Counted from the stretch's first letter, positions 1-8,268 are shown. The stretch: DNA of 48,262 nt from Symbiobacteriaceae bacterium (GCA_029239785.1 JARBUG010000028.1:1-48262); one strand, 5' to 3'. A program made the numbers and translations. Notes: generated by a model from the letters alone, not told the origin.

Positions 1-414
1 GTTATTAACGAATCGATGCGCCTCTACCCGCCCGCCTGGATCATGAGCCGCAAGGCGACGGCGCCGGTTACCGTCGGCGGCTACGACTTCCCCGCCGGCA
101 CCGAGTTCCTCTTCTCGCAGTGGGTCATGCACCGGAGCGAGCGCTGGTTCGATGACCCCCTCGCCTTCCGGCCCGAGCGCTGGCTCGACGGTCTGGCCAG
201 GCGGCTCCCCACCTTCGCCTACTTCCCCTTCGGCGGCGGGCCCCGCATGTGCATCGGCAAGGGGTTTGCCCTCATGGAGGCGCAGCTCATTTTGGCAGCC
301 ATCGCCCAGCGCTACCGCTTCGACCTGCAGCCCGGCCAACCCGTCACCTGCGACGCCTCCATCACCCTGCGTCCGGCCGCCGGGATTCATGTGACTGCAC
401 ATGCGCGACGCTAG
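1..414 (+). CDS. Cytochrome P450, C-terminal part (5' end outside window)
   Basis: Heme-thiolate monooxygenase fragment. The frame is open from base 1, so the gene begins upstream of the window. The first codons contain the K-helix ExxR motif (Glu at 10-12, Arg at 19-21). An AFRPERW segment matches the PERF-type meander, and FGGGPRMCIG is the heme-binding loop with the axial Cys at 250-252. The reading ends with the usual short C-terminal beta region. Substrate cannot be told from this part. The last 53 bases overlap the 3' end of the convergent FTR1 gene. The family assignment is very secure from the heme loop. Confidence 0.95.
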   Translation, partial: VINESMRLYPPAWIMSRKATAPVTVGGYDFPAGTEFLFSQWVMHRSERWFDDPLAFRPERWLDGLARRLPTFAYFPFGGGPRMCIGKGFALMEAQLILAAIAQRYRFDLQPGQPVTCDASITLRPAAGIHVTAHARR

Positions 415-2743
415 CCCCCGCCGCCGCTTCCCGATGCTGCATCCACTCCGCCAGGTAGTAGCTCCCAATCACGAATACACCGCAGACGATCTGGAGGATG
501 ATCCCCTCCACGGTCGCGAAGATGCCGAACCAGTCGCCGAACCAGTATGGCAGCGAGACCGACCGGATGGGATGCGTCGGCAGCCAGCCGACGACCTGGA
601 ACGAGTGGACCAGCTTGCCCACCATCGTCAGCAGCACACTGCCGATGAAGATGCCGGTCACGATCAGCATCTTCTTATAAGGCAGCTTCACCTGAAGCCG
701 GAAGAGCAAAAAGCCGATCAGCACCACGCCCACCATGCCTAACGCGACACCGCCCAGCACGGGACCGTTGCCCACGTCCAGCACCAGCGCCTGCAAAAAG
801 AGGACCGTCTCAAACCCTTCCCGATAGATGCTGGTAAAGCCGAGCGTCGCCAGGCCGATCCACTGGCCGACCTCGCCGCTGACCAGCCCTTTCTTTTTGG
901 CGTGGAAGCTCGCGAGCCAGTCCGTCCAGTAGGATTTGTGGAAGAACCAGTTGGTGATCAGCAGCAGCACGCCCACGGCGATGACGGAGACGATCGCCTC
1001 CAGCTTCTCGCCGTAGCGGGCCAGCGATGCGAGCACGCCCCGGGCGAGGAGCCAGGTGAGCACGGTGGCGATGAGCGAGGCGCCCGCTCCCCACCAGAGC
1101 GGCCGGCGCAGGCGGCGCAGCTCGGCCCGTTGGAAGCCGGCCATGAGCGAGGCAAGAATCAGGACCGCTTCGAGCCCTTCCCGGAAGACGATCAGCCCGG
1201 CGTTGGTGCCCACGGCCACGGGGGAGTCGCCGCCGGCGAGGGCGTCGCTTGCCGCCGCCAGTTGGGTGTCCAGTTGGGCCCGTGCCGACTTGACATCGGC
1301 CAGGGGCGCCTTCTGCTGGATCAGCCTGGCCAGCCCCTCGGCCCCGGCGCTCCCATGCCAGAACAGGTTCTCGATCGACGGGATGAACTGGGGCGCAAAG
1401 GCGACCAGCCGGGGCTCGGGGCCGGTCTCCAGCACGGCGTAGGCCTCCAGCCGGGCTGACTCGGCCAGCTCGTACTGGCCTGCCGCCACCGCCCGCTCCA
1501 TCTGGTCGAGGAGCTGGTCCACGGCATCAAAGTCGCCGGCGGTGGAGCGCTTCGTCCACGCCTCAGGCATGGCCGGGGTGATCAGCCCGTCGATCTCTTT
1601 GACCAGCGCCTCGATGACGGTCGGGCTTGCCACAGCCTTGCCCGCTGCCGCATCGTGCAGATGATGGCCGAGTGCGCTTAGTTTGGCTGCAGCGCCGTTG
1701 GTGGCGGTGGCGTCGCGCTGCTCGAGCAGGGTCTGGAGGTCGGCAAAGGCCGCCTCGGCCCCTTCCTGGAATGTAATCGCTTCGTGGATTTCGAACTCCT
1801 TGGTCACCTTGCCGCCCGAGACGCCTCGGGCATACTCCACGGGCACCAGGCCCAGGAAGCGGCGGAACTGTCCGGCCCGGCGGGCCTGCTCCTCGGGGCT
1901 GAGGGGGGCGGCCCGGAAGCCGTGGAGCGCCTCCTCGACTTTCTCAAGCTCGGCGCCGGTGGGGCGCCCCGCCAGCGCCGCCGTGCGCAGGGCGCCCAGG
2001 GCCGCCTCCGCCGCCCGCAGGGCGTCGGCGCCCCGCTGCTCGGCGTAGGCCGGGGCGAGCATGGCAAAGTACCCCGCCGCCAGGGCCCCGTGCTCTGCCG
2101 CCCGGGCCGTAAACCCCTTCTCCTGCGCCACCTGCAGCTCCAGGAGCGACAGGCGGAGCCGTTCCTGGTAGGTGTCCAGCAGGTCGGCGCGCAGGCTTAC
2201 CAAAGCGGTCGGGCCGTCAACCTGGCCCGCTGCGAAGCGCTCGACAGCCCGGGTCGCATCAGCGCTGGGCCGTGAGAACCGGGTGGGCGCCCGGAACTCC
2301 CGCAGGCGCAGCCAGGTGCGGGCCGCCTCGCCATTTCCCCGCTCGATGGCTGCGGAGGCGAGCTGGTAGGCGCCGTCCAACAGCCCGGTCCAGACCTGGG
2401 CCCGGGCGCCGGCCAGGGCCGCCCCGGCCCCGGCGCCCCCGGCCCCGGCCACCGCCTCCCCCGCGGCCGCCAGCCCGGCCCGCACCCCGGCATCCGCCGC
2501 GGGCGCCCCTGCCGCAAGCGATTCCGCCAGTCCCGCCTCATAAGCCCGCCGGGCCTCCTCCAGGGCGGCAGCGGCGGCGGCCGGGTCCGGCGTCCCCGCT
2601 TCCAACTCCACCTGCGCCCGCAGCAGCGCAGTCCTCACCTGCTCGGCCACCACCGCCGGGTCGGCGCCGGCCCGCACCCCCACGGGCAGCAGCCCTGCCG
2701 CTACAGCGACCACCAGCAGCGCAATCCAAACCCTCCGAAACAT
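362..2743 (-). CDS. FTR1-family high-affinity iron permease with long N-terminal extracytoplasmic region
   Basis: Predicted membrane iron permease of 793 aa. A signal peptide (MFRRVWIALLVVAVAAGLLP) leads into about 490 residues of Ala-rich helical, probably extracytoplasmic sequence. The C-terminal 280 residues are the FTR1/EfeU permease: REGLE at about 521-525 and REGFE at about 641-645 are the two REXXE iron-binding motifs, set among about seven hydrophobic segments. EfeU alone is usually near 280 aa, so most of this protein is an added domain. The start has a GGGAGG site 7 bases upstream. It lies 15 bases after an EfeO-like lipoprotein gene, and both sit behind a Fur-box-like site, so iron-repressed co-transcription is likely. 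Confidence 0.93.
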   Translation of the reverse strand: MFRRVWIALLVVAVAAGLLPVGVRAGADPAVVAEQVRTALLRAQVELEAGTPDPAAAAAALEEARRAYEAGLAESLAAGAPAADAGVRAGLAAAGEAVAGAGGAGAGAALAGARAQVWTGLLDGAYQLASAAIERGNGEAARTWLRLREFRAPTRFSRPSADATRAVERFAAGQVDGPTALVSLRADLLDTYQERLRLSLLELQVAQEKGFTARAAEHGALAAGYFAMLAPAYAEQRGADALRAAEAALGALRTAALAGRPTGAELEKVEEALHGFRAAPLSPEEQARRAGQFRRFLGLVPVEYARGVSGGKVTKEFEIHEAITFQEGAEAAFADLQTLLEQRDATATNGAAAKLSALGHHLHDAAAGKAVASPTVIEALVKEIDGLITPAMPEAWTKRSTAGDFDAVDQLLDQMERAVAAGQYELAESARLEAYAVLETGPEPRLVAFAPQFIPSIENLFWHGSAGAEGLARLIQQKAPLADVKSARAQLDTQLAAASDALAGGDSPVAVGTNAGLIVFREGLEAVLILASLMAGFQRAELRRLRRPLWWGAGASLIATVLTWLLARGVLASLARYGEKLEAIVSVIAVGVLLLITNWFFHKSYWTDWLASFHAKKKGLVSGEVGQWIGLATLGFTSIYREGFETVLFLQALVLDVGNGPVLGGVALGMVGVVLIGFLLFRLQVKLPYKKMLIVTGIFIGSVLLTMVGKLVHSFQVVGWLPTHPIRSVSLPYWFGDWFGIFATVEGIILQIVCGVFVIGSYYLAEWMQHREAAAGASVAHVQSHESRRPDAG

Positions 2744-2758
2744 GAAACGGCCTCCCCA

Positions 2759-3853
2759 CTACCCCTCGATATCGACCCCCAGCTTCGCCGCCGCCTGCGT
2801 CAACTGCCCGGCAATCGCCGTCGCCCGCTGCTGCGCCTCCGCCCCGTACAAATCGGCGTTCTCCGCCGTAAACTTCTGTCCCGCCCGCTCCTTCGCCAGA
2901 ATCTCCTGCACGTACGCCCGCAGCCCCTGCAGATTCCCCTCAATCTGGGCCGCCTGCGCAGCATCCGCCCCGGCAACCGCGGGCTTCACGCTGCCATACA
3001 CCACTTCCAGCCCGGCCAGAATATCGGCGATGTCCTGCAGCCGCGAAGTCGCCACGAACTGAATGGAGCTGGCAGCATCACCTGCGACGTACCGTGACTC
3101 CTTCCACGCACCGAAGTACTCGTCCATGGTCGGAATCATCACCACCAGCGCGGTAAAGGCATCCTCCTCCGTCGGCTCCCACGCCTCCGCCGCCTTCAGC
3201 AGTTCCCCAGACTTGGCAGCGAATGCATCCGCCACACCCTTCAGGACGTTGGCGTCAGGCAGCGCCTCCCCGAACTCCACCGTCCCGTTGCCGTCCATAT
3301 CGGCCGCCACCTCCGCCGCCGTCCACTCCGCTTTGGTTCCCCAGAGCGTTACCTCAGCCAGAAAGAAGAAGTTGCCCGGCTTCGCCAGCACCCGCCCGTC
3401 GGGCAGCGTCACGTCGAAGGAGACCACATCTTCCGTGCCGTCGCTGGCGGCAATGCCAGCATCCAGGTCGATGTCAAACTGCGCCAGATCCGTCACCCCG
3501 GCCACGATGCCCTCCATCAGCTCGTACGCCGGGTTCGCCTTCAGGAAGTGCTCCTTCGCTGCCGCAACCTGCCGGCCAGCCGCCGCCGCATCTTTCGCCC
3601 ACAGGGCGGCGTAGTCGAAGTTATGTAGTTTGGCCAGGTCGTAGTAGGCGCCAGCCACCGCCTTGAGATCGCCCGTTTCGTCCACCAGCTCCCGGGACTT
3701 CGTCAGCAGGTAGCTCTTTGTGCCGCTCAAGTCCACCTTCACACCGGCATCCGCCCGGGCAGCCGCCGGCGGTTCCCCGGCAGTCGGAGACGAACAGGCC
3801 GTCGCCAGCAGCAGACTCATCAGCATCACACCAGACACAAAACGACGCAACAA
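2759..3853 (-). CDS. EfeO/imelysin-like iron-uptake lipoprotein
   Basis: Probable surface lipoprotein of 364 aa that hands iron to the FTR1 permease encoded directly downstream. The signal peptide ends in LLLATAC, with the lipid-anchored Cys at about residue 20. The central segment NPAYELMEGIVAGVTDLAQF resembles EfeO/EfeM-type proteins. A DMDGNGTVEFGE stretch fits a canonical EF-hand loop, which is unusual here. The frame opens at 3913, but that reading runs through the Fur-box-like site. A GAGGAG site at 3869-3864 lies 10 bases before the TTG at 3853, so I take TTG; GTG at 3871 is the alternative. Family assignment is by resemblance and context, moderately sure. Confidence 0.82.
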   Translation of the reverse strand: MLRRFVSGVMLMSLLLATACSSPTAGEPPAAARADAGVKVDLSGTKSYLLTKSRELVDETGDLKAVAGAYYDLAKLHNFDYAALWAKDAAAAGRQVAAAKEHFLKANPAYELMEGIVAGVTDLAQFDIDLDAGIAASDGTEDVVSFDVTLPDGRVLAKPGNFFFLAEVTLWGTKAEWTAAEVAADMDGNGTVEFGEALPDANVLKGVADAFAAKSGELLKAAEAWEPTEEDAFTALVVMIPTMDEYFGAWKESRYVAGDAASSIQFVATSRLQDIADILAGLEVVYGSVKPAVAGADAAQAAQIEGNLQGLRAYVQEILAKERAGQKFTAENADLYGAEAQQRATAIAGQLTQAAAKLGVDIEG

Positions 3854-3882
3854 CCAAAACCCACTCCTCACTCGCACTTGGT

Positions 3883-3897
3883 TGATAATGATTCTCA
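3883..3897. promoter_or_regulatory. Fur box (iron-responsive operator)
   Basis: TGATAATGATTCTCA matches the Bacillus 7-1-7 Fur inverted repeat TGATAATNATTATCA with one mismatch. It lies about 30 bases upstream of the TTG start of the EfeO-like gene, where it would overlap the promoter. The downstream pair of iron-uptake genes makes the assignment convincing. Confidence 0.85.
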
Positions 3898-3939
3898 CTC
3901 TCATTGCACACATACCGGGTATCTATGTCAAGAGGCACG

Positions 3940-3973
3940 AAAAAAGACCAGACCGGTTTTTTCCGGTCTGGTC
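3940..3973 (-). terminator. Intrinsic terminator of the radical SAM gene
   Basis: A perfect 11-bp stem (GACCAGACCGG at 3946-3956 with its complement at 3963-3973) and a 6-base loop. Read on the minus strand, it is followed by six Ts (3945-3940). It begins a few bases after the stop codon of the minus-strand gene ending at 3976. Confidence 0.92.
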
Positions 3974-3975
3974 GC

Positions 3976-4830
3976 CTATTTCACAGATGGCAAGGAGTTA
4001 AACCCCTCGCACGAGTAGAACACCCGCTCCTCCCCCATCCGCTGCCGCAACGCTTCCAGCAACGGCAGATGGCTCTCCCGGCTGTACCACGCCCCGAACC
4101 CCAGCCGTTCGAACATCCCCCGCATGCCGAGCCCCTCGCTCCGGGCGCCCCCCGCCCCATCGCCGTCGAAAAGGGTGTCGACGACGACCCGGTCGGCACT
4201 GGCGGCGAGCATGGTCGCAAACCGTTCTGCATCATGGGGCAGCACCGGCGACACCGCTACCTGCACCGGCACGCCCGCGGCCCGGAACTCCCCCGCCAGC
4301 TTGAGCCGGGCCGCCACCGGCGGCGATGTCGGCGTGAACAGCCTGCGCACATCCTCCCGGTCGGTCTCCAGGGTGAGGCTCAGCATCACCCGGTCGCCGA
4401 ACTGCCTCAGCAGGGGCAGCACCTGCCGCACCAGCAGCGACCGGGTCTGCACCACCAGAAAATCCGGCGGATGCGCCACCAGCACCTCCAGGCAGCGCCG
4501 GCTCACCTGTGCCGTCCGCTCCGCCGCCTGGAACGGGTCGGTTGACGAACTCATGAAGATGCGGATCGGCTTGCCGCGCCTGCGCAGGCGCCCGAGTTCC
4601 TGCTCCAGAAGCTCCGGGGCGTTTTGCTTGACCGTCACCCACTCGCCCCAGGGCGCCGGCCCGAAGAGCCCCGCCGGCGACCGGCGGACGTAGCAGAACG
4701 GGCAGCCCTGGCCCAGAGCGGTCTGCTGTCCGAAGGCACACCCGCTGTAGGGGTTGAGCGTGTGAGTAAACCCGTCTGCCAGGAAGCCGCTGGTGGCGGT
4801 AAGGATCGACTTGGCATTCACATTTCTCAC
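3976..4830 (-). CDS. SplB-like radical SAM protein with atypical cysteine spacing
   Basis: 284-aa radical SAM protein of the spore-photoproduct-lyase-like group. It has LNPYSGC near residue 31, GQGCPFCYVRR around 41-50, a KPIRIFMSSSTDPFQ segment typical of SplB relatives, and QTRSLLVRQ strands of the TIM-type barrel. The presumed [4Fe-4S] ligands are Cys31, Cys43 and Cys46, a CX11CX2C arrangement instead of CX3CX2C. The GTG start at 4830 has a GAGGAGGG site 12 bases upstream, which is rather far; GTG at 4821 is possible. It stands alone with its own terminator. The substrate is unknown; DNA photoproduct repair is only a family-level guess. Confidence 0.85.
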   Translation of the reverse strand: MRNVNAKSILTATSGFLADGFTHTLNPYSGCAFGQQTALGQGCPFCYVRRSPAGLFGPAPWGEWVTVKQNAPELLEQELGRLRRRGKPIRIFMSSSTDPFQAAERTAQVSRRCLEVLVAHPPDFLVVQTRSLLVRQVLPLLRQFGDRVMLSLTLETDREDVRRLFTPTSPPVAARLKLAGEFRAAGVPVQVAVSPVLPHDAERFATMLAASADRVVVDTLFDGDGAGGARSEGLGMRGMFERLGFGAWYSRESHLPLLEALRQRMGEERVFYSCEGFNSLPSVK

Positions 4831-4902
4831 TTCCAGAACGAACCCTCCTCAGCAGGGAATGAATCCCTGGTATAGAACTTTTCAAACGCGAGGGGATAAA
4901 GA

Positions 4903-5343
4903 GTGAAGAGCAGACTGTTTGTCGGGCGCGTTCTGCTGGCCATGGCGCTAACAACAGCCTGCGCCGACAGTTCAGACCCACCGCAGGAATGCACCGTCAC
5001 ACCTGATGCAACCCATTCAGTAAACAGCAGTACACTCATCGGGAAGCGCGGTGGCGCCGTCTTTTTCCACACCAATGTGCCCGAGCGAGTCTTTACGGCC
5101 AAATTGCCCGAAAAGATGCTGGTCTTCCTTGATGACCTCTCCGACCGGGGACCAGGGCAGCTAACCGTCAAGGGCAAGAACCTGAAGACAGGCACCACCA
5201 TCGAAGTCAAGAACGTCCACCATGAGAGCGAATACGGCCGGGAGTGGGGCGCTAATTACACCTTCCCCGAGCCCGGCTGCTGGCAACTATCGGTCGATGA
5301 CGTCAGAAATAAAGGCAGCATCACAGTACTGGTCACAGAGTAA
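4903..5343 (+). CDS. Small secreted lipoprotein of unknown function
   Basis: 146-aa protein with a Lys/Arg-started hydrophobic leader (VGRVLLAMALTTAC) ending in a plausible lipobox Cys near residue 20. The rest is a hydrophilic, beta-rich domain of about 120 residues with an Ig-like or cupredoxin-like feel (…EPGCWQLSVDDV… near the end), but no copper ligands are visible. Cys30 and the Cys of EPGCW could form a disulfide. The GTG start has a GAGGGG site 7 bases upstream. The gene is followed after 13 bases by a 64-aa gene, probably co-transcribed. I do not recognise the family. Confidence 0.8.
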   Translation: MKSRLFVGRVLLAMALTTACADSSDPPQECTVTPDATHSVNSSTLIGKRGGAVFFHTNVPERVFTAKLPEKMLVFLDDLSDRGPGQLTVKGKNLKTGTTIEVKNVHHESEYGREWGANYTFPEPGCWQLSVDDVRNKGSITVLVTE

Positions 5344-5356
5344 GGAGGAGACGCCC

Positions 5357-5551
5357 GTGCAGATGATCATCACCCTGCGTCCGGACGATGTCGAACGGTT
5401 CTTGGCCGGAGAAGAGGTTTTCGCCATGCCATCGCAGATACAAGACAACGTAGCGACGTACTCCCTGATCGTGGACCTCGACGAGATCGAACGGGAACTG
5501 GAAGTCGGCTTCTTCATGGGTCAACGCTTCAAGGTGCGGCTGAAAAGATAA
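5357..5551 (+). CDS. Small hypothetical protein, 64 aa
   Basis: The frame is open from 5222, but AGGAGGAG at 5343-5350 sits 6 bases before GTG 5357 and decides the start. The product begins MQMIITLRPDDVERFLAGEE and ends in a basic tail (FKVRLKR). It is acidic in the middle with no signal peptide or membrane segment, so probably cytoplasmic. It lies 13 bases after the lipoprotein gene and is followed by a strong hairpin. Function unknown. Confidence 0.75.
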   Translation: MQMIITLRPDDVERFLAGEEVFAMPSQIQDNVATYSLIVDLDEIERELEVGFFMGQRFKVRLKR

Positions 5552-5562
5552 CAATGAGAAAC

Positions 5563-5595
5563 CGAAGGGTGCGGACCCAGGCTCCGCACCCTTCG
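5563..5595 (+). terminator. Perfect 13-bp stem hairpin, probable terminator
   Basis: CGAAGGGTGCGGA (5563-5575) pairs perfectly with TCCGCACCCTTCG (5583-5595) across a 7-base loop, 12 bases after the stop of the 64-aa gene. The following bases are TCGGTCTTCGG, so there is no long T-run. Terminator is the likely role, but the signal is not classical. Confidence 0.6.
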
Positions 5596-5653
5596 TCGGT
5601 CTTCGGCGGCCAACGTCCTGCACCGCTGCCAAGTTTGTAAAGGAAATAATAGG

Positions 5654-6073
5654 TCACGGCTCCACGGTGATTCGCCCGACCTCGCCGCCATCTTTGTGGC
5701 CCGGCACGTCACAGAAGAACCTGAAGTCCCCTGCCTTGTCCGCCACAAAAGCAATGGTTTCGCGCTGTCCCGGCATCACCTGCCGGGACTTCACATGCAG
5801 ATCCGAGATAACAAACGAGTGTGCCTGCGCGGTGTCCGCATTCACCAGGGTGATTTCAACCTGCTCCCCCAGTTTGGCGAACAGGACCGGCGGCAGAAAG
5901 GCAAGCATGCCACCCATGCCGGCCGTAACCAGCATGGCTCGCGGTTCCTCCTCGGGCTCAGCCCCCGATGCCCCGGCGTCAACCCCCGGCCTCACCACCG
6001 CCCCCGCCCCGGGCGTCAACCCACCGCACCCCGTCAGCATGACTGCACACAGAACCAGAACCAGCCACCGCAT
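5654..6073 (-). CDS. Cupredoxin-domain lipoprotein
   Basis: 139-aa membrane-anchored small copper protein of the plastocyanin/azurin type. The leader ends in VMLTGC (Cys16), followed by a Gly/Ala/Pro/Glu-rich linker and one cupredoxin fold. Visible ligands are His85 (QAHSF), Cys121 and His126 (FFCDVPGHKDGG). The position 10 residues after the Cys, normally the axial Met, is Glu131. Likely role: electron transfer or copper handling outside the membrane. A GGGAGGTGG site supports ATG 6073 over the GTG three codons upstream. It stands alone on the minus strand. Confidence 0.88.
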   Translation of the reverse strand: MRWLVLVLCAVMLTGCGGLTPGAGAVVRPGVDAGASGAEPEEEPRAMLVTAGMGGMLAFLPPVLFAKLGEQVEITLVNADTAQAHSFVISDLHVKSRQVMPGQRETIAFVADKAGDFRFFCDVPGHKDGGEVGRITVEP

Positions 6074-6133
6074 AACCCCCACCTCCCGATGTATGTACCA
6101 AAAGATACCACATCGAGAAGGTGCTGTAAAACG

Positions 6134-6856
6134 CTACTTCCCCTTCTGCACCTGATCCACAAGCCACGGAAAGTGAGCGTTCAGCCAGATCAGGAACCGA
6201 TAGGACCCCGGCACCACCAGTTCCCGCCTGGGCCGCCGCACCACCCGGGCGATGGCCCGCGCCACAACCTCTGGCCCGGGCATCTTAATCTTGCGATGCT
6301 TCGTCATCTCCGTGGCAATAAAGCCCGGCGACACCACCGACACCTTGATCCCATAGGGCATCAGCTCCCGCCGCAGCGCCTCCGAGAAACCCCGGAGCCC
6401 AAACTTGGTCGCACTGTAGACGCCCCACGTCCCGATATGCCCCGCGACCGAAGCGACATTGATGAAATGCCCCCGTCCCTGCGCCTTCATATACGGCACC
6501 ACCGCCCGCGCCGCCAGAATCGGCGCCGTCAGATTGACATCGACCACCTGCTTCAGATCGGCGGGGTCGGCCTGAAGCCAGGGCTTCTGCGGCCCAAGGC
6601 CCGCGTTGTTGATCCACACGTCGATCGCCCCAAACCGCTCAACAGTCTGGCGGGCCAGCGCCTCGACCTGCTCGGCCACCCCCATGTCGGCCTGCACCGT
6701 CAGCACCTCGCACCGCCCCGTCAGCTCCCCGGCCAGCGCCTCCAGCCGGTCCGCCCGGCGTGCCGCCAGCACCAGCTTGTGCCCCTGCGCGGCCAGCTCC
6801 CGGGCCGTCGCCTCCCCAATCCCGCTCGATGCCCCCGTGATCACCACAACCGCCAC
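6134..6856 (-). CDS. Short-chain dehydrogenase/reductase (SDR)
   Basis: 240-aa classical SDR, NAD(P)-dependent oxidoreductase. It has the TGASSGIG nucleotide loop at residues 7-14, NNAG in strand 4, the catalytic Ser in NVASVAG, and the YSATK Tyr/Lys pair. AARRADR after strand 2 has basic residues that suggest NADP(H). After the conserved PGFIATEMT it has a basic segment and a C-terminal NAHFPWLVDQVQKGK, as in membrane-associated SDRs of the YqjQ/DltE-like type. The stop of the upstream MFS gene is only 2 bases away, so the two are co-transcribed. The substrate is not predictable. Confidence 0.93.
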   Translation of the reverse strand: MAVVVITGASSGIGEATARELAAQGHKLVLAARRADRLEALAGELTGRCEVLTVQADMGVAEQVEALARQTVERFGAIDVWINNAGLGPQKPWLQADPADLKQVVDVNLTAPILAARAVVPYMKAQGRGHFINVASVAGHIGTWGVYSATKFGLRGFSEALRRELMPYGIKVSVVSPGFIATEMTKHRKIKMPGPEVVARAIARVVRRPRRELVVPGSYRFLIWLNAHFPWLVDQVQKGK

Positions 6857-6858
6857 AA

Positions 6859-8268
6859 TTACCCCGCCTTTGCCCGCTCTGTCAGCGTCGCCTTCACATC
6901 TGCGATATCCTTCGGTGTCGTCCGTGCCGCCAGCAAGTAGCAGATGCCCGTCGGAATGAAGAACAGCTGGAAGATGGTCAGCCCCAGCGCGTAGTTCGTC
7001 GGCGCCGTAAACGCCGCGGCCAGCGCCACAAAGGCCGGCCCCGCCGCACCGTTGCCAATCGCCCGCCCGATGCCGTTGGCCAGGTTCCCCATCGCATAGA
7101 CGGTTCCCCGGTGCTCAGGCAGGTTCGCATCGGTGATCAGCGCGAACCAGTTCGGCGCATTGCTGCCGTTCAGGGCCTGCGCCAAGATGGAGAGCACGAA
7201 CGCCCCCGCCACCCACGGGCTGGTGAAAATCGACGAGAGCACGGCGCCCACCACCGACCCCTCCGCCGGCAGATCAAGCCCGTGCAGCGGCAGGAAGAAG
7301 AGCGCCACGAAGAGCGGAATGGAGCCCAGCATGCCGATGGCGCTCAGCAGCGCCCGCCCGCCGGGGTTCTTCCGCTGCCAGAGATCGCCCAGCCAGCCGC
7401 CCAGAATCGAGAGCACGCCGCCCAGGCTGAAAATCGTGCCAAACAGAGCGCCCACCGCCACCGCCTGCTCGAACGGGAACCCCTCCGCCTCCACCCGAGC
7501 AGTGAAGAGCCGCGCCATCCAGACGTTGGCGCCAAAGGCGAACTGGGCAAAGAAGCCCTGCAGAATCAGCCAGATGTTCGAGGGCCGCCGCACCAGGCGC
7601 AGCAGGTCGCCCATTTCGATGCGATACGCATAGGTGCCGCCCCTGGCAAAGACCCGGGCCAGTTCCGGCTCCGCCCGCCCCCGGGGCGGGTCATAGCAGA
7701 GCAGGTAGAGCACGGCGAAGCCCAGCCCCAGGGCGCCCATGGCGAAGAACGGCCGCTGCCAGTTGCCCGAGCCCAGCAGACCGGCGATCACGCCGCCTGC
7801 CAGCGTCCCGATGCCCTGCGACAGCCCCCACAGCGACATCACCAGCCCCCGCCACCGGGGCGCGATGAAATCGCTGATCACACTGAAGCCCACCGACGCC
7901 AGGCAGCCCAGGCCCACTGCGGTCACGGCCTGCCAGGCGAAGAGGGCCGCATATGTAGAGGAGATGCCGGTCATCACCACGCCGCCGGCCCAAATCAGCG
8001 TGCCCCAGAGCAGGAGCCGCTTGCGGGACATCCGGTCGCCCAGGTAGCCAAAGCCCACGGCAGCCGCGGCGGAGAGCAGAATGGAGATGGCAGTCACAAG
8101 CCCCAGTGCCGCCTCCGTAACGCCCAGGTCGCGGGCGATGACGGGGTAGAGCGGCGGAATCAGACCGATCGCAGCGTTGTCCAGCGAGGCCAGGATGACG
8201 AAGACGATTACCGTGAAGATCACATGCCACCGACCGCCCCACCAGCGGGGACCCGTCCGTGCCGCCAT
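6859..8268 (-). CDS. MFS transporter
   Basis: 469-aa major facilitator superfamily permease with about 12 hydrophobic segments. GYLGDRMSRKRLLLWG between TM2 and TM3 is the family motif A, and a similar GGWLGDLWQRKNP lies between TM8 and TM9. The frame opens at TTG 8283, but GGGAGGCGG lies just inside that extension and 5-7 bases before ATG 8268, so the ATG is the start. It is co-transcribed with the downstream SDR. Substrate unknown. Confidence 0.93.
   Translation of the reverse strand: MAARTGPRWWGGRWHVIFTVIVFVILASLDNAAIGLIPPLYPVIARDLGVTEAALGLVTAISILLSAAAAVGFGYLGDRMSRKRLLLWGTLIWAGGVVMTGISSTYAALFAWQAVTAVGLGCLASVGFSVISDFIAPRWRGLVMSLWGLSQGIGTLAGGVIAGLLGSGNWQRPFFAMGALGLGFAVLYLLCYDPPRGRAEPELARVFARGGTYAYRIEMGDLLRLVRRPSNIWLILQGFFAQFAFGANVWMARLFTARVEAEGFPFEQAVAVGALFGTIFSLGGVLSILGGWLGDLWQRKNPGGRALLSAIGMLGSIPLFVALFFLPLHGLDLPAEGSVVGAVLSSIFTSPWVAGAFVLSILAQALNGSNAPNWFALITDANLPEHRGTVYAMGNLANGIGRAIGNGAAGPAFVALAAAFTAPTNYALGLTIFQLFFIPTGICYLLAARTTPKDIADVKATLTERAKAG

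Noticed and set aside
3854-3913. Upstream ATG start for the EfeO-like gene
   Set aside because: It would translate through the Fur-box-like operator and lengthen the signal peptide beyond its normal form; a good binding site serves TTG 3853.
5696-6940. 414-codon plus-strand frame opposite the cupredoxin and SDR genes
   Set aside because: It runs across two well-supported minus-strand genes, reads His/Pro/Arg-rich, and lacks any recognisable domain.
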